Source of the DNA: Sphingomonas sp. | GTDB taxonomy: Bacteria > Pseudomonadota > Alphaproteobacteria > Sphingomonadales > Sphingomonadaceae | NCBI GenBank assembly: GCA_019508115.1 | Contig: JAEKMC010000077.1 | Coordinates: 1 to 36,815, forward strand | Direction of reading: 5' to 3' | Length of the DNA: 36,815 nt | Part shown: one piece after another, positions 1-6,377 of the stretch | How the letters are laid out: every line of letters starts with the position of its first letter | Position numbering within the stretch: the stretch's first letter is position 1 | Position numbers and translations under genes: made by a program | Notes under the pieces: model-generated | Told to the model about the DNA's origin: nothing | What the model saw: the letters and a program-made list of their open reading frames with translations, nothing else | Databases searched by the model: none

Positions 1-341
1 ATGGCTCGGGCATGTCGAGCTACGACCGCGTCGCCCCGCGCGGCGCGGTGATCTTCCTGCGCTGGGTTGCCGCCCAGCCCTGGGGTGCACAGTGGCGCGC
101 GACGCTTCCCGTCGGCGGCGACCAAGGCACGCTCGGCCGCCGCTTCCGCGGCACCCCGCTGGAGGGCAAGCTCTTCGCCAAAACCGGCACGATCAACCAG
201 AGCAACGCATTGTCCGGCTACATGATCGCGAAGAGCGGGAAGACACTCACCTTCTCATCCTTCGCCAATGACGTGCCCGACGACGTTCACGCCACCCGGG
301 CGGTGGATGAAGCGCTCAACTTGATCGCATCGGAGAACTAA
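1..341 (+). CDS. D-alanyl-D-alanine carboxypeptidase/endopeptidase (PBP4/DacB, peptidase S13), C-terminal part
   Basis: Only the last ~113 codons are inside the window; the first full codon is at position 3 and the TAA is at 339-341. The segment opens with GSGMSSYDR, which matches the conserved DGSG(L/M)S stretch of S13 penicillin-binding proteins, and about 55 residues later has KTGT, the KTG triad motif of the penicillin-binding fold. These periplasmic enzymes trim or cleave peptidoglycan cross-links. The N-terminal SxxK serine lies upstream of the window and cannot be checked. The gene ends 30 bases before a repeat-element end (about 371). Family assignment is fairly sure; carboxypeptidase versus endopeptidase activity cannot be decided. 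Confidence 0.85.
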   Translation, partial: GSGMSSYDRVAPRGAVIFLRWVAAQPWGAQWRATLPVGGDQGTLGRRFRGTPLEGKLFAKTGTINQSNALSGYMIAKSGKTLTFSSFANDVPDDVHATRAVDEALNLIASEN

Positions 342-360
342 TCAGACATCTCGGCGGTGG

Positions 361-414
361 GAATTTCGAAATTTCGGGGACACTATACTTAATTGTGCCT
401 CGATAAGCGATTAC
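361..414. repeat. Solo left end of the 137-bp inverted-repeat element (copy 1)
   Basis: Positions 371-394 match the left terminus of the complete elements at 2795 and 4171 (ATTTCGGGGACACTATACT, with one extra T), and the following bases continue the match (CTCGATAAGCGATTA) to about 413. After that the similarity stops and no right terminus is found before the next gene. A partial repeat of the tip (GAATTTCG, 361-368) stands just before it, as in the other two copies. The TAA of the methyltransferase on the minus strand (411-413) lies inside this element. Confidence 0.7.
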
Positions 415-1337
415 GAGCCGGTATTACGGTGCCAGCGGACGCGGAGCCTTCGCGCGACGGTGAGCTTCAGAACAATGGCCGCAAGCATCGCGCCGCCGAG
501 GAACAGGGACCGCGCGGAGCGATCGATGTTCGCGGCGACCCAGGTGGCCGCTCCGAGATGCGCTGCAACGACAATCAGGCCCACGGCCACGAGGAGAAGC
601 GCGTGCGGCGCCTTTCGACCCCTCCCGGCCTCAGGTTCCGCACGCGGCTGCACGGTCAACTCCCCGTGCGCACCGGCGGGTCCCGGCGCCTGCGCCAGCA
701 CATGATAGAGGTCTTTCATGCCGATCGGCGCCGAGGCGATCACCTTCAGTCCGGCAACGCTCAGCGGCGCCTCGATGTCGGCGGGGCTGGTTGAACCGTG
801 GCTTGAATGGATCCGGCCCACCAGCCCCTTCCGTTTCCTGCCCATCGCGAAATCGACGGCGAGCACCCGACCTCCGGGCTTTAGCACCCGGCGCATCTCT
901 TGGCCGAGCTGCTCGCGGCTCATGTGCGGCAGGTGGTGGAACATCATCGTGCTGAGCACCACGTCGAAGCGCGAATCCGCGAACGACAGCGCCTGCGCGG
1001 GAGCGACCGCGAACCGCACGTCCGCCCCCGCTTTGTGCGCTTTGGCCTGGGCGCGCACGATCATCTCGGGCGACGCGTCGCTGCCGTAGACCTCGCCTGA
1101 TGGCCCCACCTGCTCCTTGGCCATGATCGCGAGGCTACCGGTCCCGCAGCCAACGTCGAGCACGGCTTCGCCGATCCGCAGATGCGCCGGCTCGAGCATT
1201 CCTGCGCGGAAGGCGCGTTCGCGTCCGAGCGTGAACAGCCACACGGTGAGGTCGTACCACCAAGGCGAATGGAGCGTGAGGCCGGCAGCCCGTTTCGGCT
1301 GTTCGAGATGAGTCAAGCGAAGTCTCCGGACGGGCAT
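411..1337 (-). CDS. Class I SAM-dependent methyltransferase with a two-helix membrane tail
   Basis: A 308-residue protein. Residues ~55-170 carry a Rossmann methyltransferase domain: motif I VLDVGCGTG (59-67), an acidic strand end (GSDASPEM), and FDVVLSTMMFHHLP followed by EMRRVLKPGG, as in UbiE/Methyltransf_11 proteins. Residues ~233-290 form two hydrophobic helices (LLLVAVGLIVVAAHLGAATW and LFLGGAMLAAIVLKLTV), so the protein is probably membrane-attached. The substrate is unknown. The start is uncertain: ATG at 1337 has no clear ribosome site, whereas TTG at 1316 follows GGAG by seven bases. The gene is divergent from a TetR regulator with a palindrome between them, so control by that regulator is likely. 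The last residues and the stop lie in a repeat end, so the C-terminus may be altered relative to its ancestor. Confidence 0.8.
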   Translation of the reverse strand: MPVRRLRLTHLEQPKRAAGLTLHSPWWYDLTVWLFTLGRERAFRAGMLEPAHLRIGEAVLDVGCGTGSLAIMAKEQVGPSGEVYGSDASPEMIVRAQAKAHKAGADVRFAVAPAQALSFADSRFDVVLSTMMFHHLPHMSREQLGQEMRRVLKPGGRVLAVDFAMGRKRKGLVGRIHSSHGSTSPADIEAPLSVAGLKVIASAPIGMKDLYHVLAQAPGPAGAHGELTVQPRAEPEAGRGRKAPHALLLVAVGLIVVAAHLGAATWVAANIDRSARSLFLGGAMLAAIVLKLTVARRLRVRWHRNTGS

Positions 1338-1363
1338 CAGGAAGATGGACGTGATGCCCCAAA

Positions 1364-1380
1364 CCGGACATGATGTCCGG
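1364..1380. promoter_or_regulatory. 17-bp palindrome, probable TetR operator
   Basis: CCGGACATGATGTCCGG is a perfect inverted repeat around one central base. It lies in the 98-base divergent gap between the methyltransferase start (1337) and the preferred TetR start (1436). A further half-site ATGTCCGG occurs at 1436-1443, over the regulator's start codon, and CCGGAC occurs at 1326-1331 inside the methyltransferase. Size, symmetry and position are typical of TetR-family autoregulatory operators. Binding is inferred. Confidence 0.6.
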
Positions 1381-1435
1381 CATTGATACTGGAATCATCG
1401 CGCGCCGTGTCTGGTTCGGGACGGAGACCGCCACA

Positions 1436-2032
1436 ATGTCCGGAAAAAGCATGCCCAAGGGAGAGATCGACCGGCGGGTTCGCCGGACCCGGGACGCGTT
1501 GCAGGGAGCGCTGATCTCGCTCATCCTGGAGAAGGGCTATGACGCGCTGACCATCGAGGAAATCTGCGCTGCCGCGAATGTCGGACGGTCGACCTTCTAC
1601 GCGCATTACACCTCCAGGGACGACCTCAAACGGAGCGCGATCGACGAGCATGTCAGGACCTTGTTCCGGCAGCTGGCCGACCCGCATCCGGGCGACGCCG
1701 GGCAGCCGCCGGTCAGCCCAACACTGGCGATTTTCGAGCATGCCCGCGACCACCGCCACTTCTGCAAGGCTGTGGTCCGGGGGAGCGGCGGGACGCTCGC
1801 AATCGATACGATCCAGGCCGCTCTGGCGGACCAGATGAGGCACGAAATAGAGGAACTCGGCCTCCGCGGCCCTGGCGGCGCGTTCCTGCGGGAGTTCAGC
1901 GTGCGATATAGGGTAGGCGCGTTCATGTCGCTCCTCACCTGGTGGATCGAAGGCGGCGCGAAGCACCCTGCCGAAGAGATGGAGCGTCTGTTTCGGAAGC
2001 TCAGCAACCACGGAGCCCTGTCACTCAGCTGA
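1436..2032 (+). CDS. TetR/AcrR-family transcriptional regulator
   Basis: 198 residues from ATG 1436, chosen because GGACGGAG stands about eight bases upstream and because the earlier in-frame ATG (1370) lies inside the palindromic operator. Residues ~15-60 are a TetR DNA-binding domain: RRTRDALQGALISLILEKGY, then TIEEICAAANVGRSTFYAHY with the typical recognition helix and FYxHY ending. The C-terminal ~130 residues are a helical ligand domain without a recognisable ligand signature. It is divergent from the membrane-tailed methyltransferase, its most likely target together with itself. Its 3' end faces the DUF938 gene across 20 bases. Confidence 0.88.
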   Translation: MSGKSMPKGEIDRRVRRTRDALQGALISLILEKGYDALTIEEICAAANVGRSTFYAHYTSRDDLKRSAIDEHVRTLFRQLADPHPGDAGQPPVSPTLAIFEHARDHRHFCKAVVRGSGGTLAIDTIQAALADQMRHEIEELGLRGPGGAFLREFSVRYRVGAFMSLLTWWIEGGAKHPAEEMERLFRKLSNHGALSLS

Positions 2033-2052
2033 CCCTTGGCGGAACGCCGCGG

Positions 2053-2658
2053 TCAGGTTCGCACGAATATGACGGACAGATTGTTCGCCGGCATCGCGAC
2101 GACCCGATCTAACTGCAAGCCCACGGCCTCTGCCTCTCGGGTGACGTCTTCGAGATAGCGGAGTCCCCATGCGGGATTGCGGGCGCGAAGGTCTGCGTCG
2201 AAGGCCGCGTTGCTGGGCGCCAGCGCCTCATCCCCTCGCTGATACGGGCCATATAGGAAAAGAGGGCCTCCGATGGGGAGCAGGATTCCGGCGCGCCGAA
2301 GCAAGCCCAGCGTCGCAGCCCAGGGGCTAATGTGCACCATATTGATGGCGATCATCGCGTCGGCGCGGTCGATCGGCCAGGTTTCGGCGGTGGCGTCCAG
2401 ATCGAGCGGCTGCAGGACATTATTCAGCTTCTCGGCAGCGATCCATGCGCCAATCGACGCGAGCGCCTCGACCGAGGGGTCGGAAGGCTGCCATGTCAGG
2501 GTGGGGAGTGCCGACGCGAAGTGAATGACGTGCTCGCCCGATCCGCTGGCCAACTCGAGGACTATACCGGTTGGCGGCAGCACGGTTCGGAGAACCTCGA
2601 GGATCGGCTGGCGGTTGCGGAGCGCGGCCGGGCTACTGCGGCGAATGTCACTGACCAT
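2053..2658 (-). CDS. DUF938-family SAM-dependent methyltransferase
   Basis: 201 residues, a usual length for DUF938 proteins. It shows the family pattern: an N-terminal PAALRNRQPILEVL, glycine-rich SAM loop LELASGSGEH (residues ~34-43), the segment DAMIAINMVHISPWAATLGLL, then LFLYGPYQRGDE and DADLRARNPAWGLRYLEDV. The ATG at 2658 has AAGG five bases upstream. These are predicted cytoplasmic methyltransferases of unknown substrate. It is convergent with the TetR gene and probably has its own promoter in the gap to the right, which also holds a repeat element. Confidence 0.82.
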   Translation of the reverse strand: MVSDIRRSSPAALRNRQPILEVLRTVLPPTGIVLELASGSGEHVIHFASALPTLTWQPSDPSVEALASIGAWIAAEKLNNVLQPLDLDATAETWPIDRADAMIAINMVHISPWAATLGLLRRAGILLPIGGPLFLYGPYQRGDEALAPSNAAFDADLRARNPAWGLRYLEDVTREAEAVGLQLDRVVAMPANNLSVIFVRT

Positions 2659-3147
2659 TTGACCTTCATGGGCCCGCAGCAGCTTCGGGTCGAGCAGGCT
2701 GATGATCTGATCGAGACGCGAATTTCGGCGACATGGTCATTAGGTGATCGCTTGGTTATTTTGGCGCCTGCTTCATGAATTTGGGGACCCCATGAATTCG
2801 GGGACGCAATACTAATTGCGGCTCGATAAGCGATTATGCCCATCAGGACTTGCGAAAGCTTGTTCCAATGCGGAGAGGGCGTGCCGCTGTTACCAGCGCC
2901 CACTAGCTAATTAGTATTGTGTCCCCGAAATACACCACCGCCAGGGCGCCGGTAACGCCTTCGCATCAAACCGGGGTTGTTGGAGCGGACGTGGCGGCAG
3001 GATCGCTTAAAGACGGACATTGCCGAAACCTCATGAATGGGGTCAGACGTGTTGATCCGAATAGCCCAACGGATTAGCCTTTGAGCGCATATGGGGCGAC
3101 TTCCGCTTCACAAGCGGCTTCTGTGAAGATGATACCGGGAGGCTACG
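2659..3147. other. 489-base gene-free stretch holding repeat copy 2
   Basis: No supportable gene. 2659-2773 is the upstream region of the DUF938 gene; 2774-2931 is the repeat element with its duplicated tip; 2932-3147 leads into the alpha/beta hydrolase and shows no recognisable structure beyond that gene's ribosome site (GGGAGG, 3137-3142). Open frames through the element are not protein-like. Confidence 0.6.
2774..2931. repeat. 137-bp MITE-like element, copy 2 (2795-2931), with tandem tip
   Basis: The left terminus 2795-2817 and right terminus 2909-2931 are 23-base near-perfect inverted repeats (right end AATTAGTATTGTGTCCCCGA...). The unit is 137 bp, exactly the length of the copy at 4171-4307, and the interiors share blocks such as GCGAAAGCT and TGCGGAGAG. 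Just outside the left end, the 17 bases 2774-2790 (CATGAATTTGGGGACCC) repeat in tandem with 2791-2807 (CATGAATTCGGGGACGC). No transposase frame is present, so it would be non-autonomous. Confidence 0.8.
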
Positions 3148-4140
3148 TTGCAGACGTCGGGCGAGCCCATCTTGATTTCTCGAAGGTTGGTTTTGCCACT
3201 CATCGCTAGCGCATTCATGGAGCCCGCGGCCGGCCAGGCGAAATCTTCGAGCGAACGAACTTCAGTCGTTCTTGGTAACGATCAGCGTTCCTTGGAAGCA
3301 CAATTTGACCATGCGATCGATGCACCCAACTCCCAGCAGGTGCTTGGGCGTTGGCGTTCAAATAGCGATGACGTGCGAGCTCGACTGGGGGAACCCTTAC
3401 GGGTGAGTTATGGAACTGCTCCAAGTCAAAGGCTCGACATTTATAAGGCGGCGAACAATCCGGCTCCGATCGAGATTTTTATTCATGGAGGCGAATGGCG
3501 AAGAGGAAGTGCTCGAGCAAGTGCCTATGCAGCAGAGTCGTTTGTGCGAGCAGGTGTTCATTTTATCGCCGTAGATTTCATAGACGCCGACGCAGCGGGC
3601 GGTTCTCTGGACGAGTTGCTGACGCAGCTGAAAGAAGCGGTCGCCTGGGTTTACAGGCATGCTGCAGATTTCGGTGGCGACAAGTCGCGCATTCATTTAG
3701 CCGGGCACTCTTCCGGCGCCAACCTCAGTGCATTGCTCTTGGAAACGGACTGGCTTGCGGAATTTAGCATTCCGCTGAACGTACTCAAGAGCGGCATCTG
3801 TTGCAGCGGACTCTATGATTTGGATTCCGTCAGCCGATCGGGTCGAAACCAATATGTTCACTTCACTCCAGACGTTGTCGCGCGGCTAAGTCCCGCTAGA
3901 CATGCAAACCGCATCCGTTGCCCGCTCGTCTTAGCCTATGCCTCATTGGACTCCGCCGAGTTTCAGCGACAAACGCTGGATTTCGCCGCTCTCCTCAAAA
4001 TAGCCGGAGGCAGCGCTCAAATCCTACGATGTGAGGGCTACAACCACTTCGAAGCGATAGAGACACTTGCCAACCCGTTCGGCGCTCTCGGCCGGGCGGC
4101 GTTGATGTTGATTGGGGTGGAACCGCCATCATCGGCATGA
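3148..4140 (+). CDS. Alpha/beta hydrolase, esterase or kynurenine-formamidase-like
   Basis: 330 residues from TTG 3148, supported by GGGAGG five bases upstream. Residues ~8-32 look like a signal sequence with twin arginines (SRRLVLPLIASAF, then a GQA region), so export is possible. The catalytic fold shows the oxyanion motif HGGEW (~113), nucleophile elbow GHSSGA with Ser188, acid Asp268 in ASLDSAEFQRQ, and His300 in GYNHFE, which is the HGGxW-type hydrolase pattern shared with arylformamidases. The substrate is unproven. Base use differs from the neighbours: 3421-3480 has 29 G/C of 60, against 38 of 60 at 4981-5040. The gene sits between two same-orientation copies of the 137-bp element, suggesting acquisition by transfer. 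Confidence 0.8.
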   Translation: MQTSGEPILISRRLVLPLIASAFMEPAAGQAKSSSERTSVVLGNDQRSLEAQFDHAIDAPNSQQVLGRWRSNSDDVRARLGEPLRVSYGTAPSQRLDIYKAANNPAPIEIFIHGGEWRRGSARASAYAAESFVRAGVHFIAVDFIDADAAGGSLDELLTQLKEAVAWVYRHAADFGGDKSRIHLAGHSSGANLSALLLETDWLAEFSIPLNVLKSGICCSGLYDLDSVSRSGRNQYVHFTPDVVARLSPARHANRIRCPLVLAYASLDSAEFQRQTLDFAALLKIAGGSAQILRCEGYNHFEAIETLANPFGALGRAALMLIGVEPPSSA

Positions 4141-4151
4141 AGATTTCGCCT

Positions 4152-4307
4152 CAATTTCGGGGACACTACAATTTCGGGGACACTATACTAATTGCGTCTT
4201 GATTAGCGATCGTGCCCAGCGGGACCGGCGAAAGCTCGTCCCCGTGCGGAGAGCGCGCGCGGCCAGCACTCGCGGCCATCGGCTAATTAGTATTGTGTCC
4301 CCGAAAT
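4152..4307. repeat. 137-bp MITE-like element, copy 3 (4171-4307), with tandem tip
   Basis: The terminal inverted repeats 4171-4193 and 4285-4307 match at 22 of 23 positions. The 17-base tip CAATTTCGGGGACACTA is duplicated exactly in tandem at 4152-4168 and 4169-4185, the same architecture as copy 2. The interior contains GGCGAAAGCTCGTCCCC and TGCGGAGAGCG, related to copy 2. It lies just after the hydrolase stop and before the end of the AraC gene, and may also form a hairpin at the RNA level. No encoded protein is apparent. Confidence 0.82.
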
Positions 4308-4392
4308 GCGGAGCGGCGCATTGCGGCCGCCAATCTCCGGGGGCAGCCCGCCCGCTCTTGCGATTTGAGGAGCGGGCTGCCGGCGCAGGACG

Positions 4393-5277
4393 CTATTTCA
4401 ACGGCAGAAACAATTCCGCGACTACGATATGCGCCGGAGCGTCCGGCAAGAAGGACAGCCGCCGCTGGCAATATATCGGGAAATCGCGCGCCTCCTCGCC
4501 GCTGGCGGGAAGCCAATCCCGATATAGATAGAGCGCGGCGGGCTCCAGATTGTGGGACGCGCCGTCGACCCGCAGCACTGCGCAGCGTCCGCCGGGAATG
4601 ATACCCGCCTTCATCTGCGCATCATCGGCGGCGACCGGCTGGTCGGTTCCGACACAAATATCCATGCTATAATCAGCCGGGATTGCGGGAGTCCTTTCGG
4701 AACGGAAGACGGTAATGGTCGGGCTTGTCTCGGGCGACAGGCCAGCGGCCTTACGCCAGGCGGTGAAGCGCTGGATCGAGTCCGGGAGTCCTGCCCGGTC
4801 GCCCCGGTGCTCCAGGATAGCCACAGGCATGGCCGGCACATCGCGGATCGTCACGTCGTCAGGGGTGTAGATCGTCTGCATGAGCTTGCTCCTCGCATTT
4901 TCGAGTGGCCCGAAGGCCGCAAGCCACGGCTCCCAGTCGGGAGATTTCCGGAACGACGATGGCGATTGCCCGAACCTTTGCCGAAAGGCGCGGGCGAAGG
5001 CGTCCGGTGCATCATAACCGGCATCCATCGCTATCTCCGTGACGCTTTGGGCGTCGTTCAGGGCCAGCCGGTGCGAAGCGCGCTTCATCCGGGCAAGCTG
5101 GACATAGCGATGCACGGACAGCCCGAAGGTCGCCGCAAACTGCCGATGGAAATGGAATTTCGAGAAGGCCGCCACACGGCTCACCGTTTCCAGATCGAGA
5201 TCGCCATCAAGATGCTGGTCGATATGATCCAGCACCCGCTGCATCCGGGCTTGGTAGTTTTGAACCGCCGCCTTCAT
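4393..5277 (-). CDS. AraC-family regulator with GyrI-like effector domain
   Basis: 294 residues from ATG 5277, which has GGAGGA eight bases upstream; the frame stays open upstream but without another good site. Residues ~8-108 form the AraC DNA-binding domain with two helix-turn-helix units (LETVSRVAAFSKFHFHRQF and VTEIAMDAGYDAPDAFARAF, followed by GQSPSSFR). Residues ~137-294 resemble the GyrI/Rob effector domain (TIRDVPAMPVAILEHRGD at its start; YSMDICVGTD; GGRCAVLRVDG; YLYRDWLPASG; DFPIYCQR). Such proteins, like Rob/SoxS relatives, often sense small hydrophobic or cationic compounds. The order DNA-binding first, GyrI second is usual. Its target is not evident from the neighbourhood. Confidence 0.88.
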   Translation of the reverse strand: MKAAVQNYQARMQRVLDHIDQHLDGDLDLETVSRVAAFSKFHFHRQFAATFGLSVHRYVQLARMKRASHRLALNDAQSVTEIAMDAGYDAPDAFARAFRQRFGQSPSSFRKSPDWEPWLAAFGPLENARSKLMQTIYTPDDVTIRDVPAMPVAILEHRGDRAGLPDSIQRFTAWRKAAGLSPETSPTITVFRSERTPAIPADYSMDICVGTDQPVAADDAQMKAGIIPGGRCAVLRVDGASHNLEPAALYLYRDWLPASGEEARDFPIYCQRRLSFLPDAPAHIVVAELFLPLK

Positions 5278-5378
5278 GGTCCATTCCTCCGTGGCGGTGC
5301 CAGCTAGTCGCTCCTCGCGATATCGCGCTCGACCGATCTTGCGGTTTGGGCGGATCAACCGGTCAAGTCTTGCCCGGC

Positions 5379-6377
5379 TTATTCGGCTCCGCCGATCACC
5401 GCATTCCCGGTCGCCTGACGCAGCTCCATGATCCCCGTCTCGCGATGCCGGGTCGGATGGACGCGGTTGGTGAGCAATGTCCACGCCACCCCACGCTCGA
5501 AATCGACCCACAACCCGGTGCCGGTAAAGCCCGTATGGCCGATCGTCTCGGCCGAGCAGGCATCGCCGCCATGCCAGCCGGCGAATTTCTTCTCCCAGCC
5601 GCAGGTTCGATGCCCATGATAGGCCGTGCGGATCTCACGGATCATGAACGGTGTGGCACCGCTCCCGTCGAGCAGCCCCTGCGCGAAATCGAGCACGCCC
5701 GCGACCGTGCCGAACAGCCCAGCATGGCCCGTCGCCCCGCCCAGCGCGAAGCAATTCTCGTCATGCACTTCGCCCTTCAGCACGCGTCCGCGCCAGCTGC
5801 AGGCTTCGGTCGCGACCGCCGGGCCGGGCGGGGGGCCGTAGCTCAGCCCTTCGCCCAGCGGCCAGTCGCGCATCGAACGGCCGGTCAGCCGCTCGAACGC
5901 GATCCCCAGCAGGATGAAATTGATGTCCGAATAGACCGCCGGCCCCTGCGTCCATTCGCGCTGGAGCACGAAGGCGCGCAGCCGGTCGGGATCGTCGCCA
6001 TAGGTATAGATCGGCGCGACCGCGGGCAGGAAAGTGCGGTGCGCGAGGCAGTCGCGGAACGTCAGCCGGCGCTCGGGCGCATTGGCGACGTCATATTGGC
6101 GCAGGTCCGGGATCGCGTCGGTCAGCGGCCGGTCGAGGTCGAGCCGGCTTTGTTCGGCCAGCGTCAGGATCATATTCGTGGTCGCGATCACCTTGCTCAG
6201 CGATGCAAGGTCGAACCAATGGTCGGCGGTCAGCACCTCCGGCTCGGGCACGAGCGCCGCCATGCCCGCATGGCGCATCTCGCGCCGCCCATCGGCATGG
6301 ACGATACCCAGCGCAGCGCCGGGGATACGCCCGTCCGTGATCGCGACGGTGGCCGAAGCGAATGCCGCGTCGATCAT
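5379..6377 (-). CDS. Beta-lactamase-family serine hydrolase (class C/EstB-like)
   Basis: 332 residues from ATG 6377, whose first bases overlap the TGA of the permease gene upstream (ATGA, 6374-6377), so translation is coupled. Motifs of PF00144 are visible: SxxK as S59-L-S-K62, Tyr motif YSD at ~150 (AVYSDINFILLG), and HTG at ~281-283 replacing the KTG box (IGHTGFTGTG). No signal peptide is seen, so it is probably cytoplasmic. Members include esterases, peptidases and the Bacillus amidase YbbE/AmiE of muropeptide recycling. Coupling to an AmpG-like permease suggests a role on imported peptidoglycan fragments; this is an inference. Confidence 0.85.
   Translation of the reverse strand: MIDAAFASATVAITDGRIPGAALGIVHADGRREMRHAGMAALVPEPEVLTADHWFDLASLSKVIATTNMILTLAEQSRLDLDRPLTDAIPDLRQYDVANAPERRLTFRDCLAHRTFLPAVAPIYTYGDDPDRLRAFVLQREWTQGPAVYSDINFILLGIAFERLTGRSMRDWPLGEGLSYGPPPGPAVATEACSWRGRVLKGEVHDENCFALGGATGHAGLFGTVAGVLDFAQGLLDGSGATPFMIREIRTAYHGHRTCGWEKKFAGWHGGDACSAETIGHTGFTGTGLWVDFERGVAWTLLTNRVHPTRHRETGIMELRQATGNAVIGGAE

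Noticed and set aside
1370-1435. Upstream extension of the TetR protein from ATG 1370
   Set aside because: That ATG is inside the palindromic operator, has no ribosome site, and the added 22 residues do not resemble TetR N-termini.
2562-2903. A 113-codon minus-strand frame across repeat copy 2
   Set aside because: It runs out of the DUF938 gene's 5' region through the repeat, with no domain, no ribosome site and no match in copy 3.
4152-4307. Insertion sequence
   Set aside because: The unit is only 137 bp and has no transposase frame; it fits a non-autonomous element instead.
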